This document shows positions 1-8,584 of a stretch of DNA of 64,000 nucleotides, piece by piece. Positions within the stretch are counted from its first letter, which is position 1, and every line of letters begins with the position of its first letter. Under the pieces are notes generated by a model that saw nothing but the letters and a program-made list of their open reading frames with translations, did not search any database and had not been told where the DNA came from. Source of the DNA: Pedobacter sp. ok626 (GTDB lineage Bacteria > Bacteroidota > Bacteroidia > Sphingobacteriales > Sphingobacteriaceae); the NCBI RefSeq assembly GCF_900100435.1, contig NZ_FNEX01000008.1, forward strand, positions 1 to 64,000, read 5' to 3'. The position numbers and the translations under genes were made by a program.

Positions 1-567
1 TTTTTTTTTCTCTGTTTCCTTGTTTCCTGCTTTCTTTCAAGATATCGCTCAGCGCTCCCTGCTACCTTTCTGCTTCCAGCATATTCCTTACAGAGCAGCT
101 CTCCATTCGGAGTTTTCTGCTTTCTTTACGATAGTCCCATTTCCGGTAGTACTACTCGGACATTTAATGTTCAGCCCTTCCTTCTAAAAAAAAAAAAAGT
201 ACTATGGCCTCTGCTGACTTCTGCGGTGGCAGTTATGTATCACTACATAACCTTGTTCCTTCGGGAGGCGCATCCCCCTCCGGCAACTACTCGGCAGACC
301 TCCCCGGGTAAGAACGCAAACTTTCTCTCCATATACCTGTCGAATGTACAGCAGGATGTTTCGGATAGTTTAGGGCTTTGTTTTGTTATGCAAACTCACC
401 CACATCCAACTGCCTAATTCGCTTCCTGTTCGTCAGGCCAGAGATTTACCGCCGGCTTCCTTCAGATTCCTCCTCGCGGAGGACACCCTTGCCTTAAGTT
501 AACGCTTCCCACTATCAAGGTGCGTTCGGGACTTCCACCCTAGAGTTTGCGCCCGTGCCGGGCGCAC
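1..567 (-). mobile_element. Group IIC-like intron, 5' part (truncated by window edge)
   Basis: Read on the minus strand, the intron begins at 567 with GTGCGCCCGGCACGGG, the GTGYG start of group II introns. Downstream are blocks I recognise from domain I to III of bacterial group IIC introns such as the Oceanobacillus iheyensis intron: CTAGGGTGGAAGTCCCGAAC, GGAATCTGAAGGAAGCCGGC, GAGTTTGCATAACAAAAC and, near 320-200, CCCGGGGAGGTCTG followed by AGTCAGCAGAGGCCATAGTAC. A 13-T tract (186-198) then opens what should be domain IV, where the reverse transcriptase/maturase gene normally lies. Two frames stay open to position 1, but neither has an ATG here, so the protein start cannot be placed. The catalytic domain V and the 3' exon lie outside the window. 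Comparison is from memory; no covariance model was run. Confidence 0.85.
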
Positions 568-569
568 AT

Positions 570-599
570 AAAAAAAGCCTTAGATTTCTCTAAGGCTTT
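570..599 (-). terminator. Rho-independent terminator of tRNA-Leu, intron target
   Basis: On the minus strand an 11-bp perfect stem (arms 589-599 and 574-584, 4-base GAAA loop) is followed by seven T residues. It lies just downstream of the tRNA-Leu gene on the same strand. The group II intron starts 2 nt after the T tract, the target geometry known for group IIC introns. Confidence 0.85.
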
Positions 600-607
600 A
601 GTCAATG

Positions 608-687
608 TACCCAGCGCCGGAGTCGAACCGGCACGGTTTCCCACAGGTGTTTGAGACCAGCGCGTCTACCAATTCCGCCAGCTGGGC
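608..687 (-). tRNA. tRNA-Leu (anticodon CAA)
   Basis: Read on the minus strand from 687: a 7-bp acceptor stem (GCCCAGC with GCTGGGT), a D-arm containing GGCGGAATTGGTAGACGC, an anticodon loop CTCAAAC giving anticodon CAA, a long variable arm typical of class II tRNAs (Leu/Ser), and a T-arm GCCGG-TTCGACT-CCGGC. The discriminator base is A. CCA is not encoded. The D-arm sequence is characteristic of tRNA-Leu. It is followed by an intrinsic terminator and preceded 59 bp upstream by the DUF3817 gene on the same strand, so co-transcription is possible. Confidence 0.93.
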
Positions 688-746
688 ATTTGCTTATTCA
701 GCGGGTTGCAAATGTATGAATTGATTTCATATTTGCAAAATATATT

Positions 747-1031
747 TTAATTTTCTTCTTTAAGCTTTCTATCTACCAAAAAAGGGGCAAAAGGAAGCAA
801 TGAAGCCACTCCTATCAATGCAGATTTTTTGAAACTCCATTTATACTCCACCCATGCCATAATTAAAAACATGATGTAAAGCACAAACAGCAAGCCATGA
901 GCCCATCCTGTGTATTTAACAGCCAAAGGCATCTCTGCCCAATACTTCAATGGCATGGCAATAAAAATCAGCAGAATGTAAGAAACACCTTCAGCTATAG
1001 CTACTTTTCTAAAAATTGATAATGTATTCAT
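747..1031 (-). CDS. DUF3817 small integral membrane protein
   Basis: A 94-residue protein with about three hydrophobic segments (roughly 14-30, 40-62 and 70-88) and the conserved GWAHG motif around His45, which fits the DUF3817 family of small inner-membrane proteins. The biochemical role of the family is unknown to me; no catalytic motif is visible beyond the single conserved histidine. The start is the ATG at 1031, directly followed by the hydrophobic core. The gene is separated from upstream hscB by a strong terminator, so it probably has its own promoter. The tRNA-Leu gene follows 59 bp downstream on the same strand. Confidence 0.8.
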   Translation of the reverse strand: MNTLSIFRKVAIAEGVSYILLIFIAMPLKYWAEMPLAVKYTGWAHGLLFVLYIMFLIMAWVEYKWSFKKSALIGVASLLPFAPFLVDRKLKEEN

Positions 1032-1068
1032 CTAACAATTGGTTTGAAGCCGAAATTACCTCAAATAA

Positions 1069-1106
1069 ACAGTGTAAAAAAGCTTGTAAATGCTTTTTTA
1101 CACTGT
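1069..1106 (-). terminator. Intrinsic terminator downstream of hscB
   Basis: A perfect 15-bp inverted repeat (1069-1083 and 1092-1106, 8-base loop) includes a run of six A paired with six T. It sits 12 bp beyond the hscB stop codon on the minus strand and closes the dxr-rseP-hscB operon. Confidence 0.75.
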
Positions 1107-1117
1107 CTTAACAACTA

Positions 1118-1654
1118 CTACAGACTAGCCGTTGCTTTGTTTATACTTTCACGTATGCGCAATAAATACTTATTGCGATAATATAGATCCTTAATTGATA
1201 CCAGAGCAGCAGCTTGTTCAGCTGCATCCTGACGATCAAAAGAAGTCGTTAATTTTAAAATTTCATCTGCAATACTCTTTTCAATCAAGGCTACTTCATC
1301 TTTAAGCGCTGCTAAACGAGCTTCATCAGGATCGAACTGCAAATCCATCAAAGCTTCATTCACATCCATCATATCCATTAAAAACGACTGTGGAAGCACG
1401 TAGTTTTCAGCTTCCGTTAATTGCCCCTTTAATTCTAAAATATAGTGCAAACGTTTTTGAGGATCACTTAAAACCTGGTAAGCCTTATTATTCAACGTAC
1501 TCATTTCTAGCACCTCAGCCTGCTTTTTTTCAGATTCGTTGATGTAAAAATCAGGATGATACTTTTTACTCAAAGCATAGAACTGTTGTTTTACGGCTGC
1601 TGCATCAGGATTAAAACTAATCGGCAGACCGTAAAAACCAAAATAATCAGTCAT
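1118..1654 (-). CDS. hscB: Fe-S cluster co-chaperone HscB (J-domain protein)
   Basis: A 178-residue protein with an N-terminal J domain (about 1-75) carrying the HPD motif at residues 33-35. A C-terminal helical HSCB oligomerisation domain (about 90-175) follows, with the acidic helical pattern that binds the scaffold protein. HscB delivers IscU to the Hsp70 partner HscA and stimulates its ATPase during iron-sulfur cluster transfer. The length matches the family. It is the last gene of a minus-strand operon, 5 bp after rseP, and a strong terminator follows. No hscA or iscU is in this window, but iscX and an Isc-type ferredoxin gene occur about 50 kb away (51.4-52 kb). Confidence 0.85.
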   Translation of the reverse strand: MTDYFGFYGLPISFNPDAAAVKQQFYALSKKYHPDFYINESEKKQAEVLEMSTLNNKAYQVLSDPQKRLHYILELKGQLTEAENYVLPQSFLMDMMDVNEALMDLQFDPDEARLAALKDEVALIEKSIADEILKLTTSFDRQDAAEQAAALVSIKDLYYRNKYLLRIRESINKATASL

Positions 1655-1659
1655 GTCCT

Positions 1660-2994
1660 TTAATGTTTAAAGAAAGCTTTAAAAATATCGTTGCCCAATA
1701 CAAATACCATTAACGACAACAACATTACAAAACCAACAAGCTGAGAACGCTCCATAAATTTATCGCCCAGAGGTTTTCCTTTAATCATTTCAATAACTAA
1801 GAAAACAACATGTCCACCATCCAATGCAGGAATTGGTAACAAGTTCATAAATGCCAGCGCAATTGAAATAAAGCCTGTAGAAAGCCAGAACTTAGTCCAG
1901 ATCCACTCGCCGCCATAAACCTTACGTGCGATCTCAACAGGACCAGAAAAAGCCTTATTCGCTTTAATATCACCCTTTAAAACTTTCCAGATCCCTTTAG
2001 CATTGTCGCTAAAAGTTGTCCAGGCTTGTTTTATACCAACTGGTAATGCGCCCAATAGGCTATATTTAAGGGTCTCTTCCTTAAGCTCTTTATAATTAAA
2101 GTTAATTCCAATTGTACCCATTGTATCTACGGGAACTGCATAAGTTAAATGCTCAGTTCCACGATTCACCTCAAAAGTTAGGGTTTTGCCTTTAAACTTA
2201 GGAATCAATTCTCTTACATCTGCATCATATTTAACTGGAATCGAATTTACAGCAACAATACGATCACCCTTTTTAAGACCTGCTTTATCCGCTGATTTTC
2301 CAGGCACGATGCTGTCAAGCGTTGTAGTTAAAAGTGGCATTCTGCTAATAAATCCTTCTACTCCAGAATCAGCTATCTTATTTAAGATATTGTCAGGGAC
2401 TTTAATATCGATGGTTTTATCGCCACGTACAATAGTTAAATTACTGTTGCCCATCAAAACTTCAGAACTAGTCAATTCATCAAAACGAATTACCTTATTC
2501 CCATTCACAGCAATAATTCTATCCCCTTTTTGCAAGCCAAGCTCCTTACCAACAACTCCAGGATTAACACCATTAATCGCCGAACTATTCGCAATATAGG
2601 TCTCGCCATAAGCAAAAGTCATGACCCAGAAAATAATAATACCAACGAGGATATTCACTACTACACCGCCAAGCATAACAATTAAACGCTGCCATGCTGG
2701 TTTTGACCTAAATTCCCATGGCTGTACCGGTTGTGCCATTTGCTCTGTATCCATAGATTCATCTATCATACCTGCAATTTTAACATAACCACCAAGAGGT
2801 AACCAACCTATTCCGTACTCACAATCTCCTACTTTTATACTAAACAGTTTCAGTCCCCAGGCATCAAAAAACAAATAAAACTTTTCAATTTTAATTCCGA
2901 AGGCACGTGCCGCTAAAAAATGTCCTAGCTCATGTAAAATTACCAAGAACGATAATCCCAACAATAGCTGGGCCGCCATAATCAATCCACTCAT
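1660..2994 (-). CDS. rseP: Site-2 protease RseP, intramembrane zinc metalloprotease
   Basis: A 444-residue M50B-family protease. The zinc-binding HELGH motif is at residues 21-25 in the first membrane segment, and the third ligand motif LDGG is at 391-394 near the C terminus. Two PDZ-like regions lie between, each containing a GDRI turn (KGDRIIAVNG and KGDRIVAVNS), so this is the double-PDZ form. RseP cleaves membrane-bound anti-sigma factors and remnant signal peptides inside the inner membrane. FecR-type anti-sigma factors, such as the one encoded at 14.9-16.1 kb, are known substrates of RseP in other bacteria, but the link here is inference. It lies between dxr and hscB in one operon; the dxr-rseP order is common in bacteria. 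Confidence 0.93.
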   Translation of the reverse strand: MSGLIMAAQLLLGLSFLVILHELGHFLAARAFGIKIEKFYLFFDAWGLKLFSIKVGDCEYGIGWLPLGGYVKIAGMIDESMDTEQMAQPVQPWEFRSKPAWQRLIVMLGGVVVNILVGIIIFWVMTFAYGETYIANSSAINGVNPGVVGKELGLQKGDRIIAVNGNKVIRFDELTSSEVLMGNSNLTIVRGDKTIDIKVPDNILNKIADSGVEGFISRMPLLTTTLDSIVPGKSADKAGLKKGDRIVAVNSIPVKYDADVRELIPKFKGKTLTFEVNRGTEHLTYAVPVDTMGTIGINFNYKELKEETLKYSLLGALPVGIKQAWTTFSDNAKGIWKVLKGDIKANKAFSGPVEIARKVYGGEWIWTKFWLSTGFISIALAFMNLLPIPALDGGHVVFLVIEMIKGKPLGDKFMERSQLVGFVMLLSLMVFVLGNDIFKAFFKH

Positions 2995-3022
2995 ATTTTT
3001 CTTTTAATATTCTATTTTGATC

Positions 3023-4183
3023 TTAAAAATTCTTTTTTGTTACCAGTTGACCCGCAAATATACGTGTATGCAGGTCTGTTTCTAAATAATTACTCAGACT
3101 AGGCTGTTCGATAAAGCCTATCCCCTCCATACAAGCCTCAATCACATCACTCATTTGTAAGAAACCAATCTTGTCTTGCAAAAAGGCTTCTACCACCACC
3201 TCATTAGCTGCATTGATGATACAAGGCATATTCCCCCCTTTATGCAAAGCGGTATAAGCCAAATCAAGATTTCTAAACGTCTCCAAATCCGCCTTATAAA
3301 AATTAAGCTCTGGATAGTCAATAAAATTGAAACGTTTAAAATCACTAAATATTCTATCTGGGTACGCCAAAGCATAATGAATCGGCAAATTCATATCCGG
3401 CAAACCCATTTGCGCTTTCATTGATCCATCATTAAACTGTACAAGCGAATGTACAATAGATTGAGGGTGTACGATCACGTCGATCTGATCTGCTTGCAAA
3501 TCAAATAACCATTTAGCCTCAATCACTTCAAGTCCCTTATTCATCAACGAAGCCGAATCTATGGTGATCTTTGCCCCCATAACCCAATTTGGATGCTTTA
3601 AAGCTTCAGCCTTTGTAACCCCTTTAAGAAAAGAACGATCCTTACCTCTAAAAGGTCCACCCGAAGCTGTAAGGTAAATCTTTTCAATTGAATTTGTAGA
3701 CTCACCAACCAAACATTGAAAAATCGCCGAATGCTCAGAGTCGACTGGAATAATTTCCACCCCATTTTCTCTTGCTAATCGTGTAATCAGGTCTCCAGCA
3801 ACAACAAGCGTCTCTTTATTGGCCAATGCAATATCTTTACCAGCCTTTATTGCAGCGATAGTAGGTTTTAATCCTACCGATCCAACGATTGCAGTAAGCA
3901 CGATATCTACCCCATCCAAAACTGCAGCTTCGCACAAAGCTTCTTCTCCGGCCAGAACTTTAATATCTGTCCCTGCCAAAGCCGTTTTTACGGTTTGATA
4001 TTTACTTTCATCCGTAATTACAACCAGTTCCGGTTTAAACTTTAAAGCCTGCTCAATTAACAATGCGGCATTTCCGTTCCCCGTTAAGGCAGAAACCCGA
4101 TATAAATCAGCTTTCCCTTCAATAACATTTAAAGCCTGGGTACCTATAGACCCTGTAGCACCTAAAATGGATATATTTTTCAA
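3023..4183 (-). CDS. dxr: 1-deoxy-D-xylulose 5-phosphate reductoisomerase
   Basis: A 386-residue enzyme of the methylerythritol phosphate pathway. It converts DXP to MEP with NADPH. The N-terminal dinucleotide-binding motif GATGSIG lies at 8-14. The metal and substrate-binding region PVDSEHSAIF is at 146-155, and the NKGLEVIEA motif is at 215-223. Length matches the family, with no gaps. The gene begins directly after the GH3-family gene stop (adjacent coordinates 4183/4184), so the two are translationally coupled or nearly so. It is followed 28 bp later by rseP. This is a housekeeping isoprenoid gene, so the upstream genes in this operon are likely expressed constitutively too. Confidence 0.96.
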   Translation of the reverse strand: MKNISILGATGSIGTQALNVIEGKADLYRVSALTGNGNAALLIEQALKFKPELVVITDESKYQTVKTALAGTDIKVLAGEEALCEAAVLDGVDIVLTAIVGSVGLKPTIAAIKAGKDIALANKETLVVAGDLITRLARENGVEIIPVDSEHSAIFQCLVGESTNSIEKIYLTASGGPFRGKDRSFLKGVTKAEALKHPNWVMGAKITIDSASLMNKGLEVIEAKWLFDLQADQIDVIVHPQSIVHSLVQFNDGSMKAQMGLPDMNLPIHYALAYPDRIFSDFKRFNFIDYPELNFYKADLETFRNLDLAYTALHKGGNMPCIINAANEVVVEAFLQDKIGFLQMSDVIEACMEGIGFIEQPSLSNYLETDLHTRIFAGQLVTKKNF

Positions 4184-5713
4184 TTAAACTCCCCTCTGTT
4201 CTTCGTCACTATGACGAATTATAAAACTACTTAAATCATCCGCTATCTTCCTGTCGTTGGCAAGCCGTGGAACTTTATTTTGTCCCCCCAACTTTCCCTG
4301 TGTCCTCATATAGCTTACAAACGCATCTTTTTGTAAAGAACGAATGATCAAAGGTTGCAATATTTTACCCTCAATAAGGTCAAAATAGTAAATATTCTTC
4401 TTTTGCAAAGCCTCGTCCACCTTTTTACTAAAGGAAACCATGTCTGCAGGTGGACTAGAAAACTCTACAAACCACTCATGATAAGGCAATTCACCTGCTG
4501 GCGTACTCACCTGCGGCGCAACTGTAAATTCGGTAATCCCAACTCCTTCTTCATTGGCAACCGACAATATAGCATGTTCTACCTCTTCGCCAATCACGTG
4601 CTCACCAAAGGCAGATATAAAATGTTTAATCCTGCCAGTCACCATAATTTTATATGGATCCTTTGACACAAATTTCACGGTATCACCAATCACATATCCC
4701 CAAAGGCCGGCATTAGTATTTAAAACCAGTGCATAATTAGTATCCAATTCTACTTCGCCCAAACTTAAGCGGGTAGGATTATCATTGTAAAACTCATCCG
4801 TTGGGATAAATTCATAAAACATTCCGGCATTCGCCAGTAGCAATAAGCCTTTATCTTGCTGACTATCCTGATAGGCAATAAAACCTTCTGATGCAGGATA
4901 AGTCTCTATAGAATCAATCTTTCGGCCAATGCTGGCTTCAATTTTCGACCGATAAGGTTCGTAATTCACTCCACCGTAAACAAACAATTCGAAGTTAGGA
5001 AAGATGTCTTTGATCTTTTTACCGCCCGACTTTTCTGTCAGTTTATCGAAATACATTTGTACCCAGGGTGGTATCCCCGAAATCAGGGTCATATCCTGAT
5101 CTATTGTTTCTGCCACAATAGCATCAACCTTTTCTTCCCAATCCTCGATACAATTTGTTTGATAAGAAGGCAGGCGGTTCTTCTGCAAATAAGCAGGAAC
5201 CAAATTGGCCACAATACCCGATAAACGACCTACATGAATGCCATTCTTTTTGCTCATCACAGGACTCCCCTGCAAAAAAATCATCTTGCCGTCAATAAAA
5301 CGCACATTCCCTGTTTCATGAACATAAGTCAATAAGGCATTACGGGCAGCCTTAATATGCTCGGGCATAGAAGCCGCAGAAATAGGAATATATTTTACAC
5401 CTGATGTTGTTCCGGATGTTTTTGCGAAATATTGTGGCTTACCCTTCCACATCACATTCTTTTCTCCCGCAACTACTCGATCTATATAAGGCCTTAGCTC
5501 TTCGTAATCACGTATAGGAACATGCTTTTTAAAGTCCGCGTATGTTTTTATCGATGCGAAATGATGGTCTTTTCCAAAAGAAGTACCCTTAGCCGCAGCC
5601 ACAAGCTGCTTAAGCGTATCCTCCTGAGCCCTTACTGCATTTTTTTTCCATTTATTAATACCTTTTACTACAAAGGCAGCAAATGGCTTACTTAATGCCG
5701 CTTTTAATCCCAT
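4184..5713 (-). CDS. GH3 auxin-responsive promoter family protein (acyl-adenylate-forming)
   Basis: A 509-residue protein of the GH3 family, named for plant enzymes that adenylate hormone carboxylates and conjugate them to amino acids. The ATP-binding loop TSGTTSG is at 99-105. A second core motif, YPASEG, lies near residue 280, and TGRIKHFISAFGEH near 380 matches the hinge before the C-terminal lid. The adenylation motifs look intact, so acyl-AMP or acyl-acyl transfer chemistry is plausible; the substrate cannot be read from sequence. Bacteroidetes homologues are common but uncharacterised as far as I know. It sits between a membrane protein and dxr in a tight operon. Confidence 0.85.
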   Translation of the reverse strand: MGLKAALSKPFAAFVVKGINKWKKNAVRAQEDTLKQLVAAAKGTSFGKDHHFASIKTYADFKKHVPIRDYEELRPYIDRVVAGEKNVMWKGKPQYFAKTSGTTSGVKYIPISAASMPEHIKAARNALLTYVHETGNVRFIDGKMIFLQGSPVMSKKNGIHVGRLSGIVANLVPAYLQKNRLPSYQTNCIEDWEEKVDAIVAETIDQDMTLISGIPPWVQMYFDKLTEKSGGKKIKDIFPNFELFVYGGVNYEPYRSKIEASIGRKIDSIETYPASEGFIAYQDSQQDKGLLLLANAGMFYEFIPTDEFYNDNPTRLSLGEVELDTNYALVLNTNAGLWGYVIGDTVKFVSKDPYKIMVTGRIKHFISAFGEHVIGEEVEHAILSVANEEGVGITEFTVAPQVSTPAGELPYHEWFVEFSSPPADMVSFSKKVDEALQKKNIYYFDLIEGKILQPLIIRSLQKDAFVSYMRTQGKLGGQNKVPRLANDRKIADDLSSFIIRHSDEEQRGV

Positions 5714-5722
5714 AAATATTGA

Positions 5723-6508
5723 TTAAACTATATTATGAATAATATCGGGTTCACCCTCACCTTTGTACTCGCTGATCATTTTTCTGTAGGCAATTGTTAA
5801 TGCCACACTTGATAATGGAACAATGATAAACGAACTCAAAACATTAATAAAAAATGCAATGACAGGCCACTGTAAATAACTAACAAACAAGTACAGCAAA
5901 TGAAAACCGCCCAGTACCAATAATAGCAATAAGATTTTGGTAAAATTCCCTTTAGTAATGGCTAGACTAAATTTGATAGACGAAAAAGGAGGCAGATTCT
6001 TATCAATGATAAAGAAAGGGAAGAAAGAAATTCGTATCCAGGTAATAAATATGGCGATTATACCCACCGAAATGGCAATATTGGTAATGACGTCCATATT
6101 AATTCCGAGGTAAATAAAAGGGAATGCGATTAATATCACTAGCGAGTAAACACCAATGATACATAGCATAAAGTATAACATGGCAACCAGAAATCTGATG
6201 ATTTGTTTACGGGTAGGAATTGTGCTTACAATGCTCACGTTTAAATCGTCGTCCAAAAGATGAAAGATGTATTTGAACAGTGAAAGGTTAATGGTAAAAT
6301 AAAACATAATGAAGAAAAATGCCATCAATATGCTCAATCCCATGTTAACATCCTTTAAAAAGAATGCCATTAAGCCAGAGGCATTGGAGGTAATGAACAT
6401 TAAAAAGCAAAGTGTAGCGATGGAAAAGTAATTCTTCTTGGTCACCGTCCAAGCCTTGCTGATTACTTCATTTGTAGCAAATGTACTTTCCTTTAAAAAC
6501 TCTATCAT
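5723..6508 (-). CDS. Polytopic membrane protein of unknown function
   Basis: A 261-residue protein with about six strongly hydrophobic segments and no recognisable catalytic motif. The N terminus (about 1-25) is cytoplasmic and amphipathic, and the last 20 residues are charged. It resembles glycerophosphodiester phosphodiesterase-type or DUF975-like membrane proteins only in general topology, so I do not assign a family. Its ATG overlaps the stop of the upstream GT2 gene by 4 bp (ATGA), so translation is coupled. Co-expression with two glycosyltransferases suggests a role in envelope or glycan assembly, which is inference. Confidence 0.7.
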   Translation of the reverse strand: MIEFLKESTFATNEVISKAWTVTKKNYFSIATLCFLMFITSNASGLMAFFLKDVNMGLSILMAFFFIMFYFTINLSLFKYIFHLLDDDLNVSIVSTIPTRKQIIRFLVAMLYFMLCIIGVYSLVILIAFPFIYLGINMDVITNIAISVGIIAIFITWIRISFFPFFIIDKNLPPFSSIKFSLAITKGNFTKILLLLLVLGGFHLLYLFVSYLQWPVIAFFINVLSSFIIVPLSSVALTIAYRKMISEYKGEGEPDIIHNIV

Positions 6509-7473
6509 TGTTGTTTTAATACTATTCTTTTAAAAAAATCCTGCATAAAACCTAAGCCATAGGCTGTCAGTTGAATAAACGCAGCAATAATACTCAAAAA
6601 TGCAACCTTTAACGATTTATTAACCCGCCATGAGTGAAAAAATATCAACATCAGGTATAACAACAATATAAAGTTACACAAATACGCTAAAGGCTGATAA
6701 AATATATTCATCAGCACTGTAAATATCACGCCGCAGGTAAATACTGCCGGAAAGAAGTGCACAAGCTTCAACTCTGCCGGAAAATGTTTATAAATATTTA
6801 TCCTTGCCCGTCCAAAAAAGTGCAATTGTTTATAAAACTGTGCAAAACTTGTACGTCGTTTATGGTACACTACAGCCCCCGGGATCAATCCGATCTTAAA
6901 TCCATTAGCATGAATTCGAATGCTGTACTCGATATCCTCCCCTAACCTGGTTAAAATAAAACCGCCAACTTTTTCCCAAACCTCGCGCGATACACCCATG
7001 TTAAAACTACGGGGATGAAACTGTCCCATATGTTTTTTATTGCCCCTGATTCCGCCAGTAGTAAATGGGGAAGTCATGGCATAACTGATAGCCTTTTGTA
7101 TTGAAGTAAAGCTTTTATGCGCGGCATCCGGCCCACCATATGCATCCAACTTATGCTCAAATAGATAATCCTTAACGGTCTCCAAATAATCCGCAGGTAT
7201 CAGACAGTCGGAATCAAAGACTACAAAATAATCGCCTTTGGCACGCTCAAAACCATAATTCCTTGCAAAACCTTGGCCCTCGTTGGGTTTAAAAAAATAC
7301 TTTACATCCAGCTTGTTGGCATACTTCTCTACAATGGCCTTTGCATCATTTACAGATCCGTCTTCTATCACCAGAACCTCAAACTGCAAATAAGTTTGCT
7401 TAGTCAAGGTATTCAGCAATTCGTCAATTTCTTGAGGACGATTATAGAGCGGAATGATTATTGAAAAAAACAT
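6505..7473 (-). CDS. GT2 family glycosyltransferase with C-terminal membrane helices
   Basis: A 322-residue GT-A fold enzyme. The N-terminal catalytic domain (about 2-230) starts with the GT2 signature SIIIPLYNRP and has the metal-binding DSD at 87-89. A GED motif at 178-180 fits the base/acceptor site of inverting GT2 enzymes. Two or three membrane helices fill 238-320, so it acts at the cytoplasmic face of the inner membrane. Donor and acceptor are not predictable. It overlaps the downstream membrane protein by 4 bp and starts 3 bp after the stop of a second GT2 gene, which argues for a shared pathway. Confidence 0.87.
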   Translation of the reverse strand: MFFSIIIPLYNRPQEIDELLNTLTKQTYLQFEVLVIEDGSVNDAKAIVEKYANKLDVKYFFKPNEGQGFARNYGFERAKGDYFVVFDSDCLIPADYLETVKDYLFEHKLDAYGGPDAAHKSFTSIQKAISYAMTSPFTTGGIRGNKKHMGQFHPRSFNMGVSREVWEKVGGFILTRLGEDIEYSIRIHANGFKIGLIPGAVVYHKRRTSFAQFYKQLHFFGRARINIYKHFPAELKLVHFFPAVFTCGVIFTVLMNIFYQPLAYLCNFILLLYLMLIFFHSWRVNKSLKVAFLSIIAAFIQLTAYGLGFMQDFFKRIVLKQQ

Positions 7474-7476
7474 GGA

Positions 7477-8430
7477 TTATATGATCTCTTTTTCAATCAA
7501 ATAATGGTTACGTTCGGTCGCATTTCTGGTCACCAGCTCGGCCACAAAGCCTGTTAAAAACAACTGCGAGCCCAGGATAATGGCCACAAGCGCTATATAA
7601 AATAAAGGCTGGTCGGTTACATCCCTTTTGTAAGGGGTACTCATCCAAATGTGATATAATTTAACACCAATCAGCCAGATCGCCATAAATGTTCCTAAAA
7701 GAAAGCTTAATACGCCCAGGGACCCAAAAAAGTGCATTGGTCTTTTACCAAACTTACCGACAAAGAAGATAGACAACAGATCCAAAAATCCGTTGATAAA
7801 ACGGCTAAGTCCGAATTTAGTTACACCATACTTACGTGCCCTATGTTCTACAACCTGCTCTCCTATCTTTTTAAATCCTGCCCATTTAGCAATAACAGGA
7901 ATATAACGGTGCATCTCTCCGTAAACTTCAATGGTTTTCACCACATCCTTACGATATGCTTTTAAACCGCAATTGAAATCGTTTAATTTTATGCCCGACA
8001 TCCGACGAGTTGCCGCATTAAATAGTTTAGTCGGGATTGTCTTTGTAATCGGATCGTAGCGTTTCTTCTTCCAACCCGAAATGATATCCAGTTTCTCTTC
8101 GTTTATACGACGATAAAGTTCTGGTATTTCATCTGGACTATCCTGCAAATCGGCATCCATGGTAATGATCACATTTCCTTCGGCTGCAGCAAAGGCTACA
8201 TTTAAAGCTGCTGATTTCCCATAATTCCTTCTGAATTTAATGGCTTTTACAGCATCGAACTCCGTTTTCAACTCTTCAATAACCGCCCATGACGAATCTG
8301 TACTTCCGTCGTCTACAAAAAGAATCTCATAAGAAAAGTTATTTTCCCGCATTACCTTGGCTATCCAGGCTGTTAATTCGGGAAGAGACTCGTCTTCATT
8401 ATATAATGGGATGACTACAGAAATATCCAT
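7477..8430 (-). CDS. DPM1/GtrB-like GT2 glycosyltransferase
   Basis: A 317-residue GT2 enzyme with the layout of polyprenyl-phosphate glycosyltransferases (GtrB, ArnC, DPMS). It has the N-terminal signature ISVVIPLYNEDESL, the DADLQD metal site at 92-97 and the RNYGKSAALN loop near 68-78. Two C-terminal transmembrane helices lie at about 231-255 and 275-298. Such enzymes charge undecaprenyl phosphate with a sugar, which is then flipped for periplasmic transfer. It is the first gene of the operon running to hscB. A TAAGTTTG element 29 bp upstream may be the promoter -7 box. Confidence 0.9.
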   Translation of the reverse strand: MDISVVIPLYNEDESLPELTAWIAKVMRENNFSYEILFVDDGSTDSSWAVIEELKTEFDAVKAIKFRRNYGKSAALNVAFAAAEGNVIITMDADLQDSPDEIPELYRRINEEKLDIISGWKKKRYDPITKTIPTKLFNAATRRMSGIKLNDFNCGLKAYRKDVVKTIEVYGEMHRYIPVIAKWAGFKKIGEQVVEHRARKYGVTKFGLSRFINGFLDLLSIFFVGKFGKRPMHFFGSLGVLSFLLGTFMAIWLIGVKLYHIWMSTPYKRDVTDQPLFYIALVAIILGSQLFLTGFVAELVTRNATERNHYLIEKEII

Positions 8431-8459
8431 GTGTGCTTATAAACGCTAAAAACAAAATG

Positions 8460-8467
8460 CAAACTTA
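8460..8467 (-). promoter_or_regulatory. Candidate -7 element of the GT2-to-hscB operon
   Basis: Minus-strand TAAGTTTG matches the Bacteroidetes -7 consensus TAnnTTTG and lies 29 bp upstream of the first gene. No convincing TTTG is seen 19 bp further upstream, so this is a weak call. Confidence 0.35.
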
Positions 8468-8515
8468 GAGAAATAAAATGTCCTTCCATTAAATCCGGAG
8501 AAAATTTTATCTGAT

Positions 8516-8555
8516 AAACAGATGCCGGCCTTCAATTGAAAGCCGGCATCTGTTT
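8516..8555 (-). terminator. Intrinsic terminator downstream of the SusCD-TlpA unit
   Basis: A 14-bp stem (8516-8529 and 8542-8555) with GC-rich core GATGCCGGC and flanking A/T runs lies 29 bp beyond the stop of the TlpA-like gene. It is nearly symmetrical, so it could act on both strands. Confidence 0.8.
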
Positions 8556-8584
8556 AATATTTAAAACTAAAATATATTTGGAGG

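Noticed and set aside
226..417. 63-codon plus-strand frame inside the intron region
   Set aside because: It lies on the strand opposite to the intron RNA and overlaps conserved intron structure; its residues look random.
2186..2599. 137-codon plus-strand frame in rseP
   Set aside because: Antisense shadow of the PDZ region, without recognisable features.
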